A DNA stretch of 54,439 nt from Flavobacteriaceae bacterium (GTDB lineage: Bacteria > Bacteroidota > Bacteroidia > Flavobacteriales > Flavobacteriaceae). Below are positions 1 to 7,979 of this stretch, in pieces (position 1 is the stretch's first letter; every line of letters starts with the position of its first letter). A program made the position numbers and the translations under genes. The DNA is taken from assembly GCA_018608625.1 (NCBI GenBank), contig JABAZC010000026.1, forward strand, positions 1 through 54,439. Direction: 5' to 3'. The notes beneath the pieces were generated by a model. That model was not told the origin of the DNA. It saw nothing but the letters and a program-made list of their open reading frames with translations, and ran no database searches.

Positions 1-338
1 GAGGAGACTCAAAATTTAGTACATGGATGTATAGAGTAGGATTAAATACGGCAATCACCTTATATCGAAAATCGTTACGAACGATAAAAAGTCAACCTAT
101 TGAATCGGTTGCTTATAAACTAGCTTATCAAGATTATGACGATACGAAAGATCAGCAACTAAAAATGATATATACAGCTGTTAAAAAACTGAATGATATT
201 GATAAAGGAATTGTTTTCTTGTATTTAGAGAGTAAAAACTATAAGGAAATTAGCGATACTCTAGGTATTAGCGAGGTCAATGCACGTGTACGTATGAATC
301 GTATCAAAACAAAATTAAAAACTCAATTAAATGCTTAA
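1..338 (+). CDS. RNA polymerase sigma-70 family (ECF) sigma factor, 5' end outside window
   Basis: The reading frame is open to the first base of the window (codons from base 3 read GDSKFSTWMYRVGLNT), so the Met at base 27 is internal and the gene begins upstream. FSTWMYRVGLN is the end of sigma region 2 that is typical of ECF factors. Residues further on (DIDKGIVFLYLESKNYKEISDTLGIS) form region 4 with its helix-turn-helix for the -35 element. It would direct core RNA polymerase to a small regulon. The stop lies 2 bases before the next gene, which encodes a membrane protein, so the pair resembles a sigma factor with a membrane-bound regulator. The regulon cannot be inferred from sequence. Confidence 0.9.
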   Translation, partial: GDSKFSTWMYRVGLNTAITLYRKSLRTIKSQPIESVAYKLAYQDYDDTKDQQLKMIYTAVKKLNDIDKGIVFLYLESKNYKEISDTLGISEVNARVRMNRIKTKLKTQLNA

Positions 339-340
339 TT

Positions 341-997
341 ATGGATGAATTAGAGCTATTAAAAAAAGATTGGGATAAGTCTAAAAAAAACTACCCAAAT
401 CTAAGTAAAGAAGAAATTTATAATCTAATATCTAAAAGATCTTCTTCAATCGTAAAATGGATTTTCATTATTAGTGTCTTAGAATTTAGTCTTTGGACAA
501 TTCTAAGTTTTAGCTTGGATAGCTCTAATAATGCAATAGAAAAAATACAGAGTTATGATTATGAATTCATATACTATCTATTTGTTGGTATTAGCTATAT
601 TGTCCTATTCGGATTTATGTATTTATTTTACAAAAACTATAGAAATATTTCTGTTACAGAAAACACGAAAATGCTTATGGAACGCATTTTAAAAACACGT
701 AAAACAGTAAAACAGTATGTAATTTATAACATTACCTTTATGTATCTTGGAATTATCCTGGGGGTAATTATGGAGCTGTCAAATAATTCTGAAACACAAA
801 TTTTGATATCTGATATTAAATCTGAAGGAGAGAACGGTATCTATATATTTTACCTAATTGTGGCTGTTCTCAGCCTTATTGCTATGGCTCTTATAACAAT
901 ATTATTCTTAGGATTTTACTACCTTATTTACGGCCTCTTATTGAAGCGTTTAAAGATAAATTATAAAGAACTTAAGAAAATAGTTGAATTAGAATAG
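341..997 (+). CDS. Multi-pass membrane protein downstream of ECF sigma factor, putative anti-sigma partner
   Basis: 218 residues. A charged, lysine-rich cytosolic N-terminus (about 1-38) is followed by about four hydrophobic segments near 39-58, 78-98, 126-145 and 167-197, and a basic C-terminal tail. I do not recognise a named domain. It starts 2 bases after the stop of the sigma factor, so the two are almost certainly co-transcribed and probably translationally coupled. That arrangement is common for flavobacterial ECF factors with an inner-membrane protein of the same size. A role as regulator or anchor of the sigma factor is inference from position only; no zinc-binding anti-sigma motif is visible. 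Confidence 0.8.
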   Translation: MDELELLKKDWDKSKKNYPNLSKEEIYNLISKRSSSIVKWIFIISVLEFSLWTILSFSLDSSNNAIEKIQSYDYEFIYYLFVGISYIVLFGFMYLFYKNYRNISVTENTKMLMERILKTRKTVKQYVIYNITFMYLGIILGVIMELSNNSETQILISDIKSEGENGIYIFYLIVAVLSLIAMALITILFLGFYYLIYGLLLKRLKINYKELKKIVELE

Positions 998-999
998 GA

Positions 1000-1797
1000 C
1001 TACCAATCCCTTTTTTTATTAAGAGATTCGTTCTCTAACAAGGCCTCTTTTGAAATCACTTTTAAAAATGAAGAATGCTGTTCGATCGCAAACTCAATTT
1101 TTTCAACAATTTGATCAATAGGCTCTACATCATAGTCGATCACTAAGGGTGCTTTAATTTCCATAGATTGAAGGATGTTTTTTTTCTTAATACGTATACC
1201 TTTTTTATCGAATGAACGTCTAAATCCATCAATCACAATCGGAACTACAATGGGCTTGTAGCGTTTTATAATATGAGCAGTCCCTTTACGAATTGGCTTA
1301 AAAGGGGTTGTTGTACCCTGTGGAAACGTAATAACCCAACCATCATTAAGTGCTTTATTTATATTGGATATATCACTCATTTTGACTTGACGATTAACGT
1401 CCTCTCCTGATGACCTCCAAGTTCGCTCAATACTTATTGACCCAGCGTAAGCAAATATTTTTGGAAGAAACCCAGATTTCATTGTTTCTTTAGCAGCTAC
1501 ATAATAAATATTAAGCTTGGGGTTCCATAAATAACTCACATTTTTAATATTATCATCTCTACCACTCAAGGCTGCATTAAAGACATGAAACATAGCTACT
1601 ACATCTGCAAAATATGTTTGGTGATTAGAAATAAATAAAACGTTTGTATCAGGTAAATTTCTCAAAATATCTGAACCTTCAATTTGAAGTTCATTAAACC
1701 CACGATACCTTCGATGACTTAAAGTCCCAATAATGCGGATGATCCATTTCTTTAGAATCAGATATTGACCGAAAATATTTTTTTTAAATAATCCCAT
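1000..1797 (-). CDS. PlsC-type lysophospholipid/glycerolphosphate acyltransferase family protein (divergent motifs)
   Basis: 265 residues of the LPLAT/PlsC fold, membrane-associated enzymes that move an acyl chain from acyl-ACP or acyl-CoA to a lysophospholipid-type hydroxyl. Motif I is present as SNHQTYFAD (H59, D65), with five residues between His and Asp where classical PlsC has four. Motif III reads FPQGTT (Q160) where PlsC has FPEGTR. A hydrophobic patch near the N-terminus (15-25) fits membrane association. It is convergent with the preceding membrane protein (2 bases between stops). The fold call is strong; the acyl acceptor is uncertain because of the two motif changes. Ornithine-lipid or glycine-lipid style O-acylation is an alternative to phosphatidate synthesis. 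Confidence 0.82.
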   Translation of the reverse strand: MGLFKKNIFGQYLILKKWIIRIIGTLSHRRYRGFNELQIEGSDILRNLPDTNVLFISNHQTYFADVVAMFHVFNAALSGRDDNIKNVSYLWNPKLNIYYVAAKETMKSGFLPKIFAYAGSISIERTWRSSGEDVNRQVKMSDISNINKALNDGWVITFPQGTTTPFKPIRKGTAHIIKRYKPIVVPIVIDGFRRSFDKKGIRIKKKNILQSMEIKAPLVIDYDVEPIDQIVEKIEFAIEQHSSFLKVISKEALLENESLNKKRDW

Positions 1798-1830
1798 CTA
1801 AAATTTTAAAATTGGTTGTGCAAACCTAAG

Positions 1831-2478
1831 CTATTTTTTTAAAACTAAATTTAATATTGTTTTAATTTCTACCAGTACCATCGCTGTAGCACCCCATACA
1901 ATTTGGCCTTTTAACTTAAAGGCTGGAACTGAATGTGTTGTACCATTAGCATCCAATATTTTGGAGGTAACTTCATAGTCGTCATTTAAAAAATCTGACA
2001 AAGGTACTTCAATAACCGCATCCACTTCAGACACTTGTAACTTGAATTTTAATTGCTTGTTTGAAATTCCGATAAACGGATGAACTTGAAAATTACTAGG
2101 TGGAATATAAATAGGTGTTAACTCGCGTAAAACTGTAATTTTATCTGAAGAGACTCCAATTTCTTCCCAAGTTTCTCGCAGTGCAGTATCCAACAAAGAA
2201 GCATCATCAATTTCAGGCTTACCTCCAGGAAAACCAACTTGTGCAGAATGAATACCTTTATAAACTTTTCTTAGTATCAAGACTAAATTTGTTTCACCTG
2301 TACCACTAGGGTAAAACAAAGCAAGGACAGCTGCTAACTTTGCAGATTTCTGGGCTTCTTTAAAACGTTCAAGAAGATTTTCACGAAATGAAGGTGCCAT
2401 TTTTAATTGCGTTTCGAGTCCTGGTAAACTAAGTTTATTTATTTGTGGGATTACTTTTTCAAATGCTATAAATCTCAT
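1831..2478 (-). CDS. Nudix hydrolase, CoA pyrophosphatase (NudL/YeaB-like)
   Basis: 215 residues. The Nudix box runs from about residue 87 (PGGKPEIDD) to RETWEEIGV, with the paired glutamates that bind the catalytic metal. The upstream stretch with LILRKVYKGIHSAQVGFPGG matches the NudL/YeaB subfamily, which cleaves coenzyme A and its thioesters into 3',5'-ADP and phosphopantetheine products. Length fits the family. It lies 33 bases upstream of, and on the same strand as, the PlsC-like gene, so the two may share a transcript. The divergent neighbour starts 26 bases away, which leaves little room for two separate promoters. Confidence 0.88.
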   Translation of the reverse strand: MRFIAFEKVIPQINKLSLPGLETQLKMAPSFRENLLERFKEAQKSAKLAAVLALFYPSGTGETNLVLILRKVYKGIHSAQVGFPGGKPEIDDASLLDTALRETWEEIGVSSDKITVLRELTPIYIPPSNFQVHPFIGISNKQLKFKLQVSEVDAVIEVPLSDFLNDDYEVTSKILDANGTTHSVPAFKLKGQIVWGATAMVLVEIKTILNLVLKK

Positions 2479-2504
2479 ATATTGGAAATAAATTTATTAT
2501 TACT

Positions 2505-3200
2505 ATGCGCATCTTACTCATTTTCGTAATGAATCTTTTCTTGATCAGTTGTCAAGATAACAAAACCCGAGAGAAAACAAATGAAGGTATAGAAAATATT
2601 ATGAAATCTGTTCAAAACGATTCTACTCAAGAGCCCACTAAAGCTGATCTTCTTTTGACAGAAAAGAATATTATGAACTTCTTATTAGACTATGGCAAAA
2701 AAAACAAAGAAAACACAGTTAGATTAACTACTGATTATGGTACTATTGATATTCTCTTGTTTGAGAATATTAAGTTTCATAGAGCTAATTTTATAATGCT
2801 TACCAAAAAAAAGTATTTTGACAACACTCAGTTTTACAGAGTCATTTCCAATTTTGTGATTCAGGGTGGTAATAGCGATGATCGTATTACTTTAAAAAAA
2901 AGACAAGCTATTGGGAAATATTTACTACCTAATGACCACGACAAAGGCTATAAGCACGACCGTGGCATGATTAGTATGCCTAGTAAAAATATTGAAAACC
3001 CCTATAAGAAAGCTTCACCCTTTGAGTTTTTTATTGTGCAACAACAACAAGGTGCTCACCACTTAGACGGGGACTACACAATTTTTGGAAAGGTTATAAG
3101 AGGAATGGATGTCGTCGATACTATTGCAACAGTTCCTACTGATAAATCCGATTGGCCACTTCAAAATATTTTTATAAGAGAAATTAAAGTTTTAAAATAA
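2505..3200 (+). CDS. Cyclophilin-type peptidyl-prolyl cis-trans isomerase lipoprotein
   Basis: 231 residues. A lipoprotein signal peptide ends in LISC, making C16 the lipidated cysteine, so the protein sits in the periplasm or outer membrane. An acidic linker of about 60 residues leads to a cyclophilin domain from about residue 68. Diagnostic blocks are FYRVISNFVIQGG (catalytic Arg) and FEFFIVQ, then LDGDYTIFGKVIRGMDVVDTI. It would accelerate prolyl isomerisation during folding of envelope proteins. It is followed 48 bases later by another lipoprotein gene on the same strand. The family call is secure; physiological clients are unknown. Confidence 0.92.
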   Translation: MRILLIFVMNLFLISCQDNKTREKTNEGIENIMKSVQNDSTQEPTKADLLLTEKNIMNFLLDYGKKNKENTVRLTTDYGTIDILLFENIKFHRANFIMLTKKKYFDNTQFYRVISNFVIQGGNSDDRITLKKRQAIGKYLLPNDHDKGYKHDRGMISMPSKNIENPYKKASPFEFFIVQQQQGAHHLDGDYTIFGKVIRGMDVVDTIATVPTDKSDWPLQNIFIREIKVLK

Positions 3201-3248
3201 TCCATAGTAAATTTTAAGTAAATTGTAGAACACAAAAAATATAAACTC

Positions 3249-5381
3249 ATGAAAATTAATAAAACAAATTTGTTAGTAAAATTAGTCTTACTGGGAACTC
3301 TAACTATTATTAGTAGTTGTAAAAAAGAAATTAGTAATCACAACATCTTATTGCAAAAATGGCAAGGCCCTTATGGGGGCGTTCCAGCATTTGATAAGAT
3401 GGATGTCAAAGATATTCAAGCTGCTGTTGAAAAAGGTATGGAACTTAATCTCTCTGAAATCGAAGCGATTGCAAATTCAAGTGAAGAACCAACCTTTGAA
3501 AATACGATTGAAGAAATGGAACGCTCGGGATCAGATTTAGGTCGTGTATTTGCTTATTATGGAATCATGAGTAGTAATGTATCAACTCCTGAGTTTAGAG
3601 AAATTCAATCTAATTTAGCACCTAAATTATCTGTATTCTCATCTACTATAAGTCAAAACAAAGTATTATTTACTAAGATTAAAACTGTTTATAACGCTTC
3701 ATTAATAACTCCGCTTGAAGCTGACAAACAACGAGTTACGGCACTCACCTATAATAGTTTTGCCATGAAAGGTGCAGAGTTAGATTCAGAAAAGAAATTG
3801 AGATATGCAGCAATAGATAAAGAATTATCAACTCTCTATAATACGTTTTCAGATAATGTACTTCATGATGAAGAAAACTATGTTACATTCTTAACAGAAA
3901 ATCAGTTGGCAGGTCTTTCTGAAGGATTCGTAAAGTCTGCAGCAGCTATTGCTAAGGAAAAAGGAAAAGAAGGTTTCTATGCAATTACAAATACACGTTC
4001 TTCAATGTCCCCTTTTCTAACCTATTCTAAAAATAGAGAACTTAGGAAAACCGTATGGACTAATTACTATTCCAGAGGTGATAATGGGGGCGAGTACGAC
4101 AATAATAATATAATCGCAGAAATTTTAAAATTACGGCGTGAACGTGTTGAATTGTTAGGTTATAAAAATTATGCTGAATGGCGTTTACAAGATCGTATGG
4201 CAAAGACCCCTAAAAATGCATTAGCATTAATGGAAGCCGTTTGGCCTGCATCAATTGCGCGTGTTCACGAAGAAGTAGAAGACATGCAGTCTGTTGCCGA
4301 CGCTAATAGAGACGGTATAACTATTGAGCCCTGGGACTATCGGTACTATGCAGAACAAGTTAGAGTTGATAAATATGACCTCAACAGTGATGAAGTTAAA
4401 CAATACCTTCAACTTGACAAGCTAAGAGATGCCATGTTTTATGTAGCTGGACGCCTGTTTAATTATAACTTTAGTCCTGTAGCAGAAGGAAGTGTACCTG
4501 TATTTCAAGAAGACGTAAAGGTATGGGAAGTAACAGACAAAGACTCTGGGACTCATATCGGACTTTGGTACCTTGACCCTTATGCACGACAAGGAAAGCG
4601 ATCTGGAGCTTGGGCAACAACCTACAGAAGCCACACAACCTTTGATGGTAAAAAAACTGTACTTGCTTCCAATAATTCAAACTTTGTAAAACCAGCGGCC
4701 GGAGAGGCATTACTAGTGTCTTGGGATGATGCTACGACTTTCTTTCATGAATTTGGACATGCCTTACATTTCTTTTCTTCAAATGTAAAATACCCAACAT
4801 TAAATGGAGGTGTTAGAGATTATACAGAGTTTCAATCGCAACTTTTAGAACGTTGGCTTTCTACAGATGAAGTAATAAATCAATTTTTAGTTCATTACAA
4901 AACTGGGATCCGAATACCACAAGAGTTGGTTGCCAAAATTAAAAAAGCGGCAACTTTTAACCAAGGGTTTGGAACCACTGAGTACTTGGCGTCTGCCTTA
5001 ATGGACATAAAACTTCATTTAGCAGACCCTGCAGGAATCGATGTTAATTCGTTTGAAAAACAAACTTTAGCTAAATTGAAAATGCCTTCAGAGCTTCCAA
5101 TGCGCCACAGAACCCCTCATTTTGGACATGTATTTTCTGGAGAAGGTTATGCAACAGCTTATTATGGTTATATGTGGGCAGATGTATTAACAGCTGATGC
5201 GGCAGAAGCATTTCAAGAAGCGCCTGGTGGATTTTACGATAAAGATGTAGCAAACCGATTGGTAAAGTATTTGTTTGAGCCAAGGAACTCAATGGATCCA
5301 AAAGAAGCTTTTCGATTGTTTAGAGGTCGAGATGCGAAAATTGAAGCATTAATGAGAGACCGTGGATTCCCTATTAACTAA
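3249..5381 (+). CDS. dcp: M3 family zinc metallopeptidase lipoprotein (dipeptidyl carboxypeptidase Dcp-like)
   Basis: 710 residues. The signal peptide ends in ISSC (C24), so this is a lipoprotein version of the Dcp/oligopeptidase A family. The zinc site is visible as HEFGH (H500, E501, H504) with the third ligand E527 in DYTEF. The C-terminal RHRTPHFGHVFSGEGYATAYYGYMW region contains the His and Tyr residues that bind substrate in M3 enzymes. Length matches Dcp. It removes C-terminal dipeptides from oligopeptides, here presumably outside the cytoplasm, and would feed peptide scavenging together with the S10 and S9 peptidases elsewhere in the window. Several antisense reading frames over this gene are shadows. 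Confidence 0.93.
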   Translation: MKINKTNLLVKLVLLGTLTIISSCKKEISNHNILLQKWQGPYGGVPAFDKMDVKDIQAAVEKGMELNLSEIEAIANSSEEPTFENTIEEMERSGSDLGRVFAYYGIMSSNVSTPEFREIQSNLAPKLSVFSSTISQNKVLFTKIKTVYNASLITPLEADKQRVTALTYNSFAMKGAELDSEKKLRYAAIDKELSTLYNTFSDNVLHDEENYVTFLTENQLAGLSEGFVKSAAAIAKEKGKEGFYAITNTRSSMSPFLTYSKNRELRKTVWTNYYSRGDNGGEYDNNNIIAEILKLRRERVELLGYKNYAEWRLQDRMAKTPKNALALMEAVWPASIARVHEEVEDMQSVADANRDGITIEPWDYRYYAEQVRVDKYDLNSDEVKQYLQLDKLRDAMFYVAGRLFNYNFSPVAEGSVPVFQEDVKVWEVTDKDSGTHIGLWYLDPYARQGKRSGAWATTYRSHTTFDGKKTVLASNNSNFVKPAAGEALLVSWDDATTFFHEFGHALHFFSSNVKYPTLNGGVRDYTEFQSQLLERWLSTDEVINQFLVHYKTGIRIPQELVAKIKKAATFNQGFGTTEYLASALMDIKLHLADPAGIDVNSFEKQTLAKLKMPSELPMRHRTPHFGHVFSGEGYATAYYGYMWADVLTADAAEAFQEAPGGFYDKDVANRLVKYLFEPRNSMDPKEAFRLFRGRDAKIEALMRDRGFPIN

Positions 5382-5462
5382 GTGAAATCTGTTAACATAA
5401 AAGCTTATTCTTTATCAAAGTAAAAATCTATATAAATATTAATTATTAATAGTTTTTATTTA

Positions 5463-5470
5463 TAGCTTTG
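5463..5470 (+). promoter_or_regulatory. Bacteroidota -7 promoter element for oxyR
   Basis: TAGCTTTG matches TAnnTTTG and ends 16 bases before the oxyR ATG, giving a predicted leader of about 10 bases. No TTG is present at the expected upstream spacing. Confidence 0.55.
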
Positions 5471-5486
5471 CACTAACCCCCTCATT

Positions 5487-6425
5487 ATGACTATTACACA
5501 ACTCAATTACGTATTAGCTGTTGCTGAATATCAAAATTTCACTAAGGCTGCTGAAAAGTGTTTTGTAACACAGCCTACATTAAGCATGCAAATTCAAAAG
5601 CTTGAGGATCAACTAGGAATTCAAATATTTGATCGTAGTAAAAAACCAATTGAGCTTACAGAAGTTGGACGTAAAATTGTAAATCAAGCAAAAAACATTG
5701 TAAATGAAGCCGACAGAATCAATGATATTGTAGATCAACAAAAAGGATTTATTGGTGGTGAATTTCGATTAGGCATTATTCCAACAGTCATGCCTACCCT
5801 TCTTCCAATGTTTTTAAAGACGTTTATTAAACGTTATCCTAAAGTAAAACTGAGAATAGAGGAGCTAACAACAGAAGAGATAATTCAACGAATTAAAGAT
5901 GGGCACTTAGATGCTGCAATTGCAGCAACTCCTTTAAAACAAGATCAAATAAAAGAACGTGTTTTATTTTATGAACCTTTCGTTGGCTATGTCCCTAAAA
6001 ACCATCGACTCTCTTCTAAATTAAAGCTTGAGGTTTCAGATTTAAATATTAACGAAATGCTTCTTTTAGAAGATGGTCATTGTTTTAGAGATGGAGTTTT
6101 AAATTTATGTAAAGCCTTAAAACCACAAAATACGAATGAATTTCAGCTAGAAAGTGGCAGCATTGAAATGCTAATAAAACTCGCTAATGAAGGCATGGGA
6201 ATGACCCTTTTACCCTACTTACACACTTTAGATTTAAAAGAGAATGAAAAAGAGAACTTACTCTTGTTTAATGAGCCATCCCCTGCAAGAGAGGTGAGTT
6301 TAATATACCATAAAAGTGAACTAAAAATACAAATAACAGACGCAATACATACTACTATTTCTGGCATTATTCGTGGTGCAATAGCCTTTCAAGACGTACA
6401 GATAATAAGTCCTATTATGAAATAA
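5487..6425 (+). CDS. oxyR: LysR-family hydrogen peroxide sensor OxyR
   Basis: 312 residues. The N-terminal winged helix-turn-helix (about 1-60, QLNYVLAVAEYQNFTKAAEKCFVTQPTLSMQI) is typical of LysR regulators, followed by a periplasmic-binding-like sensor domain. GHCFRD and NLC place cysteines at residues 199 and 208, exactly the positions of the redox disulfide pair of E. coli OxyR, which makes peroxide sensing more than a generic LysR guess. It activates peroxide-defence genes when oxidised. No catalase, dps or ahp gene is adjacent; the closest peroxidase in the window is the Bcp gene at 18.4 kb. A strong hairpin follows the stop. Confidence 0.95.
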   Translation: MTITQLNYVLAVAEYQNFTKAAEKCFVTQPTLSMQIQKLEDQLGIQIFDRSKKPIELTEVGRKIVNQAKNIVNEADRINDIVDQQKGFIGGEFRLGIIPTVMPTLLPMFLKTFIKRYPKVKLRIEELTTEEIIQRIKDGHLDAAIAATPLKQDQIKERVLFYEPFVGYVPKNHRLSSKLKLEVSDLNINEMLLLEDGHCFRDGVLNLCKALKPQNTNEFQLESGSIEMLIKLANEGMGMTLLPYLHTLDLKENEKENLLLFNEPSPAREVSLIYHKSELKIQITDAIHTTISGIIRGAIAFQDVQIISPIMK

Positions 6426-6427
6426 AA

Positions 6428-6451
6428 AAGAGCGAACTGAAGGCCGCTCTT
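6428..6451. terminator. Bidirectional intrinsic terminator between oxyR and small minus-strand gene
   Basis: A perfect 7-bp stem AAGAGCG/CGCTCTT encloses a 10-base loop. The A-run on its left becomes a U-tract on the minus strand, so termination is strongest for the gene at 6475-6669. It probably also serves oxyR. Confidence 0.8.
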
Positions 6452-6474
6452 ATAGTTTATATATCAACTAAAGA

Positions 6475-6669
6475 CTAATTCAAATAAACCATACATAGTT
6501 TCAAATCAGGGTTTGCATGAACCATTCTTTGAATAATTAATTTCAATTCTTCAATTTCGTACGGAAGAAGCCTAAGAAGTGCTTTTCGAACTTCTTTGCA
6601 AAATAAAACGGGATCGAAACTAACCTTGTTAAGTATCGCTTTAGTATAATCAAACATTGCTCTTGACAT
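6475..6669 (-). CDS. Small conserved flavobacterial protein of unknown function
   Basis: 64 residues, no signal peptide or membrane segment. The sequence is helical and amphipathic (FDYTKAILNKVSFDPVLFCKEVRKALLRLLPYEIEELK). I recognise this as a type of short protein common in Flavobacteriaceae, but no function is established. A well-formed terminator follows the stop and no gene overlaps it, which supports it being real. It could be a small regulatory or adaptor protein; nothing in the sequence decides. Confidence 0.75.
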   Translation of the reverse strand: MSRAMFDYTKAILNKVSFDPVLFCKEVRKALLRLLPYEIEELKLIIQRMVHANPDLKLCMVYLN

Positions 6670-6789
6670 ATTTGGAAAATTTAAATTAATAAAAGTAATA
6701 TTGTTTTATAGGCGTGTAATTAAGATATAATTAAATTTATAAAAAAAATTAGACTCATAAATTAACTTTAACAATAAATTCTGATAATA

Positions 6790-7245
6790 TTATGATTTCA
6801 GCTTGACTGACCATTCAAATTCAAAAGAGGAGACTTCGTCTCCGTTCTTATCAACTCCTGCTGTTGTTAAAAAAAAACGCTGGCCTTCTCCTGTTGAAAT
6901 TGCTTTTTCAATAGCTGCATCTACAACAGCCCCCTGTGTACAGGAAAATGTAATCACCCCTTTTGCTTTCTTACTGAACGAGGCTTTATTATTAACAACT
7001 AACATTGATATAGAGTTGTTAGAAGCTTTTATTTTCATCATGAGCAAAGCACCTGTCGCTAATTCAGCTGCCATGCCTTGTACAGCCCAAAACATTGAAT
7101 TAAAAGGATTCTGATTAATCCATCTATGTTTTACCACAACCACACATTTATGTGTGTCTATAAATTTTGTACGAACTCCTGTTAAAAAGGCCGATGGTAG
7201 TTTAAATGCTAAAAAGTAATTAAGTTTTCTAGGAGTAAATTTCAT
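6790..7245 (-). CDS. DUF4442 hotdog-fold protein, thioesterase-like
   Basis: 151 residues covering the whole DUF4442 family. The block FNSMFWAVQGMAAELATGAL has the layout of the central helix region of hotdog acyl-CoA thioesterases, and the C-terminus is a series of beta strands (GVITFSC, QRFFLTT, EVSSFEFEWSVKLK). A substrate is not predictable. An open reading frame on the plus strand (6803-7114) is antisense and shows no family features. Monocistronic, with the same orientation as the small gene downstream. Confidence 0.85.
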   Translation of the reverse strand: MKFTPRKLNYFLAFKLPSAFLTGVRTKFIDTHKCVVVVKHRWINQNPFNSMFWAVQGMAAELATGALLMMKIKASNNSISMLVVNNKASFSKKAKGVITFSCTQGAVVDAAIEKAISTGEGQRFFLTTAGVDKNGDEVSSFEFEWSVKLKS

Positions 7246-7672
7246 TGCTATGTATAATAGTAGCTAATATAGTAATTAATTTAGACCTTGTTTGATTGGC
7301 TAATTATGTTGGGTATACATACAATATGAGAGAACTACTAATTGGATTAATTTCAAATTGAAGTCCTGTATTAGTAGTTATTAACTTAGACCCATCCCAC
7401 TTTTACTGTTTAAATTTTATTTATCAATTAATAAGAATAAAACAAAAAAGTTATGCTAACATCAGCAAAACTCACTAAAGGGTGTCTGTTCTATTTTAAA
7501 CAAAAAATAATTTACTATTTAATTACTTTTTGAGTTAGTAGAAAATTTATTGTAAATTCATGATTTAAAGCGAATTCATCCATTAGCGGGATCTCATTAA
7601 TCGTACTATGTTAACAAAAACAGTTGAAAAATCATCTTCCTGCCCACAAAAATTTACTAAAAGTTAAAACCT
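7246..7672. other. 427-bp intergenic region without a recognised gene
   Basis: This AT-rich stretch lies between divergent genes. I see no tRNA, terminator or convincing promoter. It holds only very short frames: 26 codons from 7454 on the plus strand and 19 codons at 7608-7667, which ends 5 bases before the DUF2007 start. Neither has features that support translation. It may contain a decayed gene or an untranslated leader. Confidence 0.5.
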
Positions 7673-7900
7673 ATGAAAACTACTTATTCAAAACTTTTTG
7701 CCGGAAGTTTTATTGTTGCACAACGTATCATACAAAACTTAAAGGAACAAGGTATATCTCCTATTGTTAAAGACGAAACCGAATCAGCAAGACTTGCTGG
7801 CTTTGGCACATCTACTTACGGACTTCAGGAGTTGTATGTAAATGCTTATGAAAAAGTAAAAGCAGAAACTATTCTAGCCAAAACATTAGCAGAATTCTAA
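7673..7900 (+). CDS. DUF2007 domain protein (putative signal transducing protein)
   Basis: 75 residues forming a complete DUF2007 domain, a small ferredoxin-like fold seen alone or attached to other domains. Matching features are the N-terminal SKLFAGSFIVAQRIIQNLKEQGISPIVKDE and the C-terminal LYVNAYEKVKAETILAKTL. These are normally cytosolic; function is not established. A 19-codon open frame ends 5 bases upstream of the start. Confidence 0.85.
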   Translation: MKTTYSKLFAGSFIVAQRIIQNLKEQGISPIVKDETESARLAGFGTSTYGLQELYVNAYEKVKAETILAKTLAEF

Positions 7901-7979
7901 ATTAAATAAGCGTATTTGTAAATTTAGATTATGACTTTACGTTAAAGATTGTATTTTAGTAGATCACAATTCATTCTTT

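Noticed and set aside
6803-7114. Plus-strand frame opposite the DUF4442 gene
   Set aside because: DUF4442 family match on the other strand explains the frame; the antisense product has no recognisable features.
7608-7667. 19-codon open frame just before DUF2007, possible leader peptide
   Set aside because: No repeated codons, attenuator hairpin or start context supports regulation by a leader.
7801-7820. Second TTGGCACA-like sigma-54 site inside DUF2007
   Set aside because: It lies in coding sequence and the -12 half does not match; a similar GTTGGCACA string at about 28995 inside the GNAT-like gene was rejected for the same reason.
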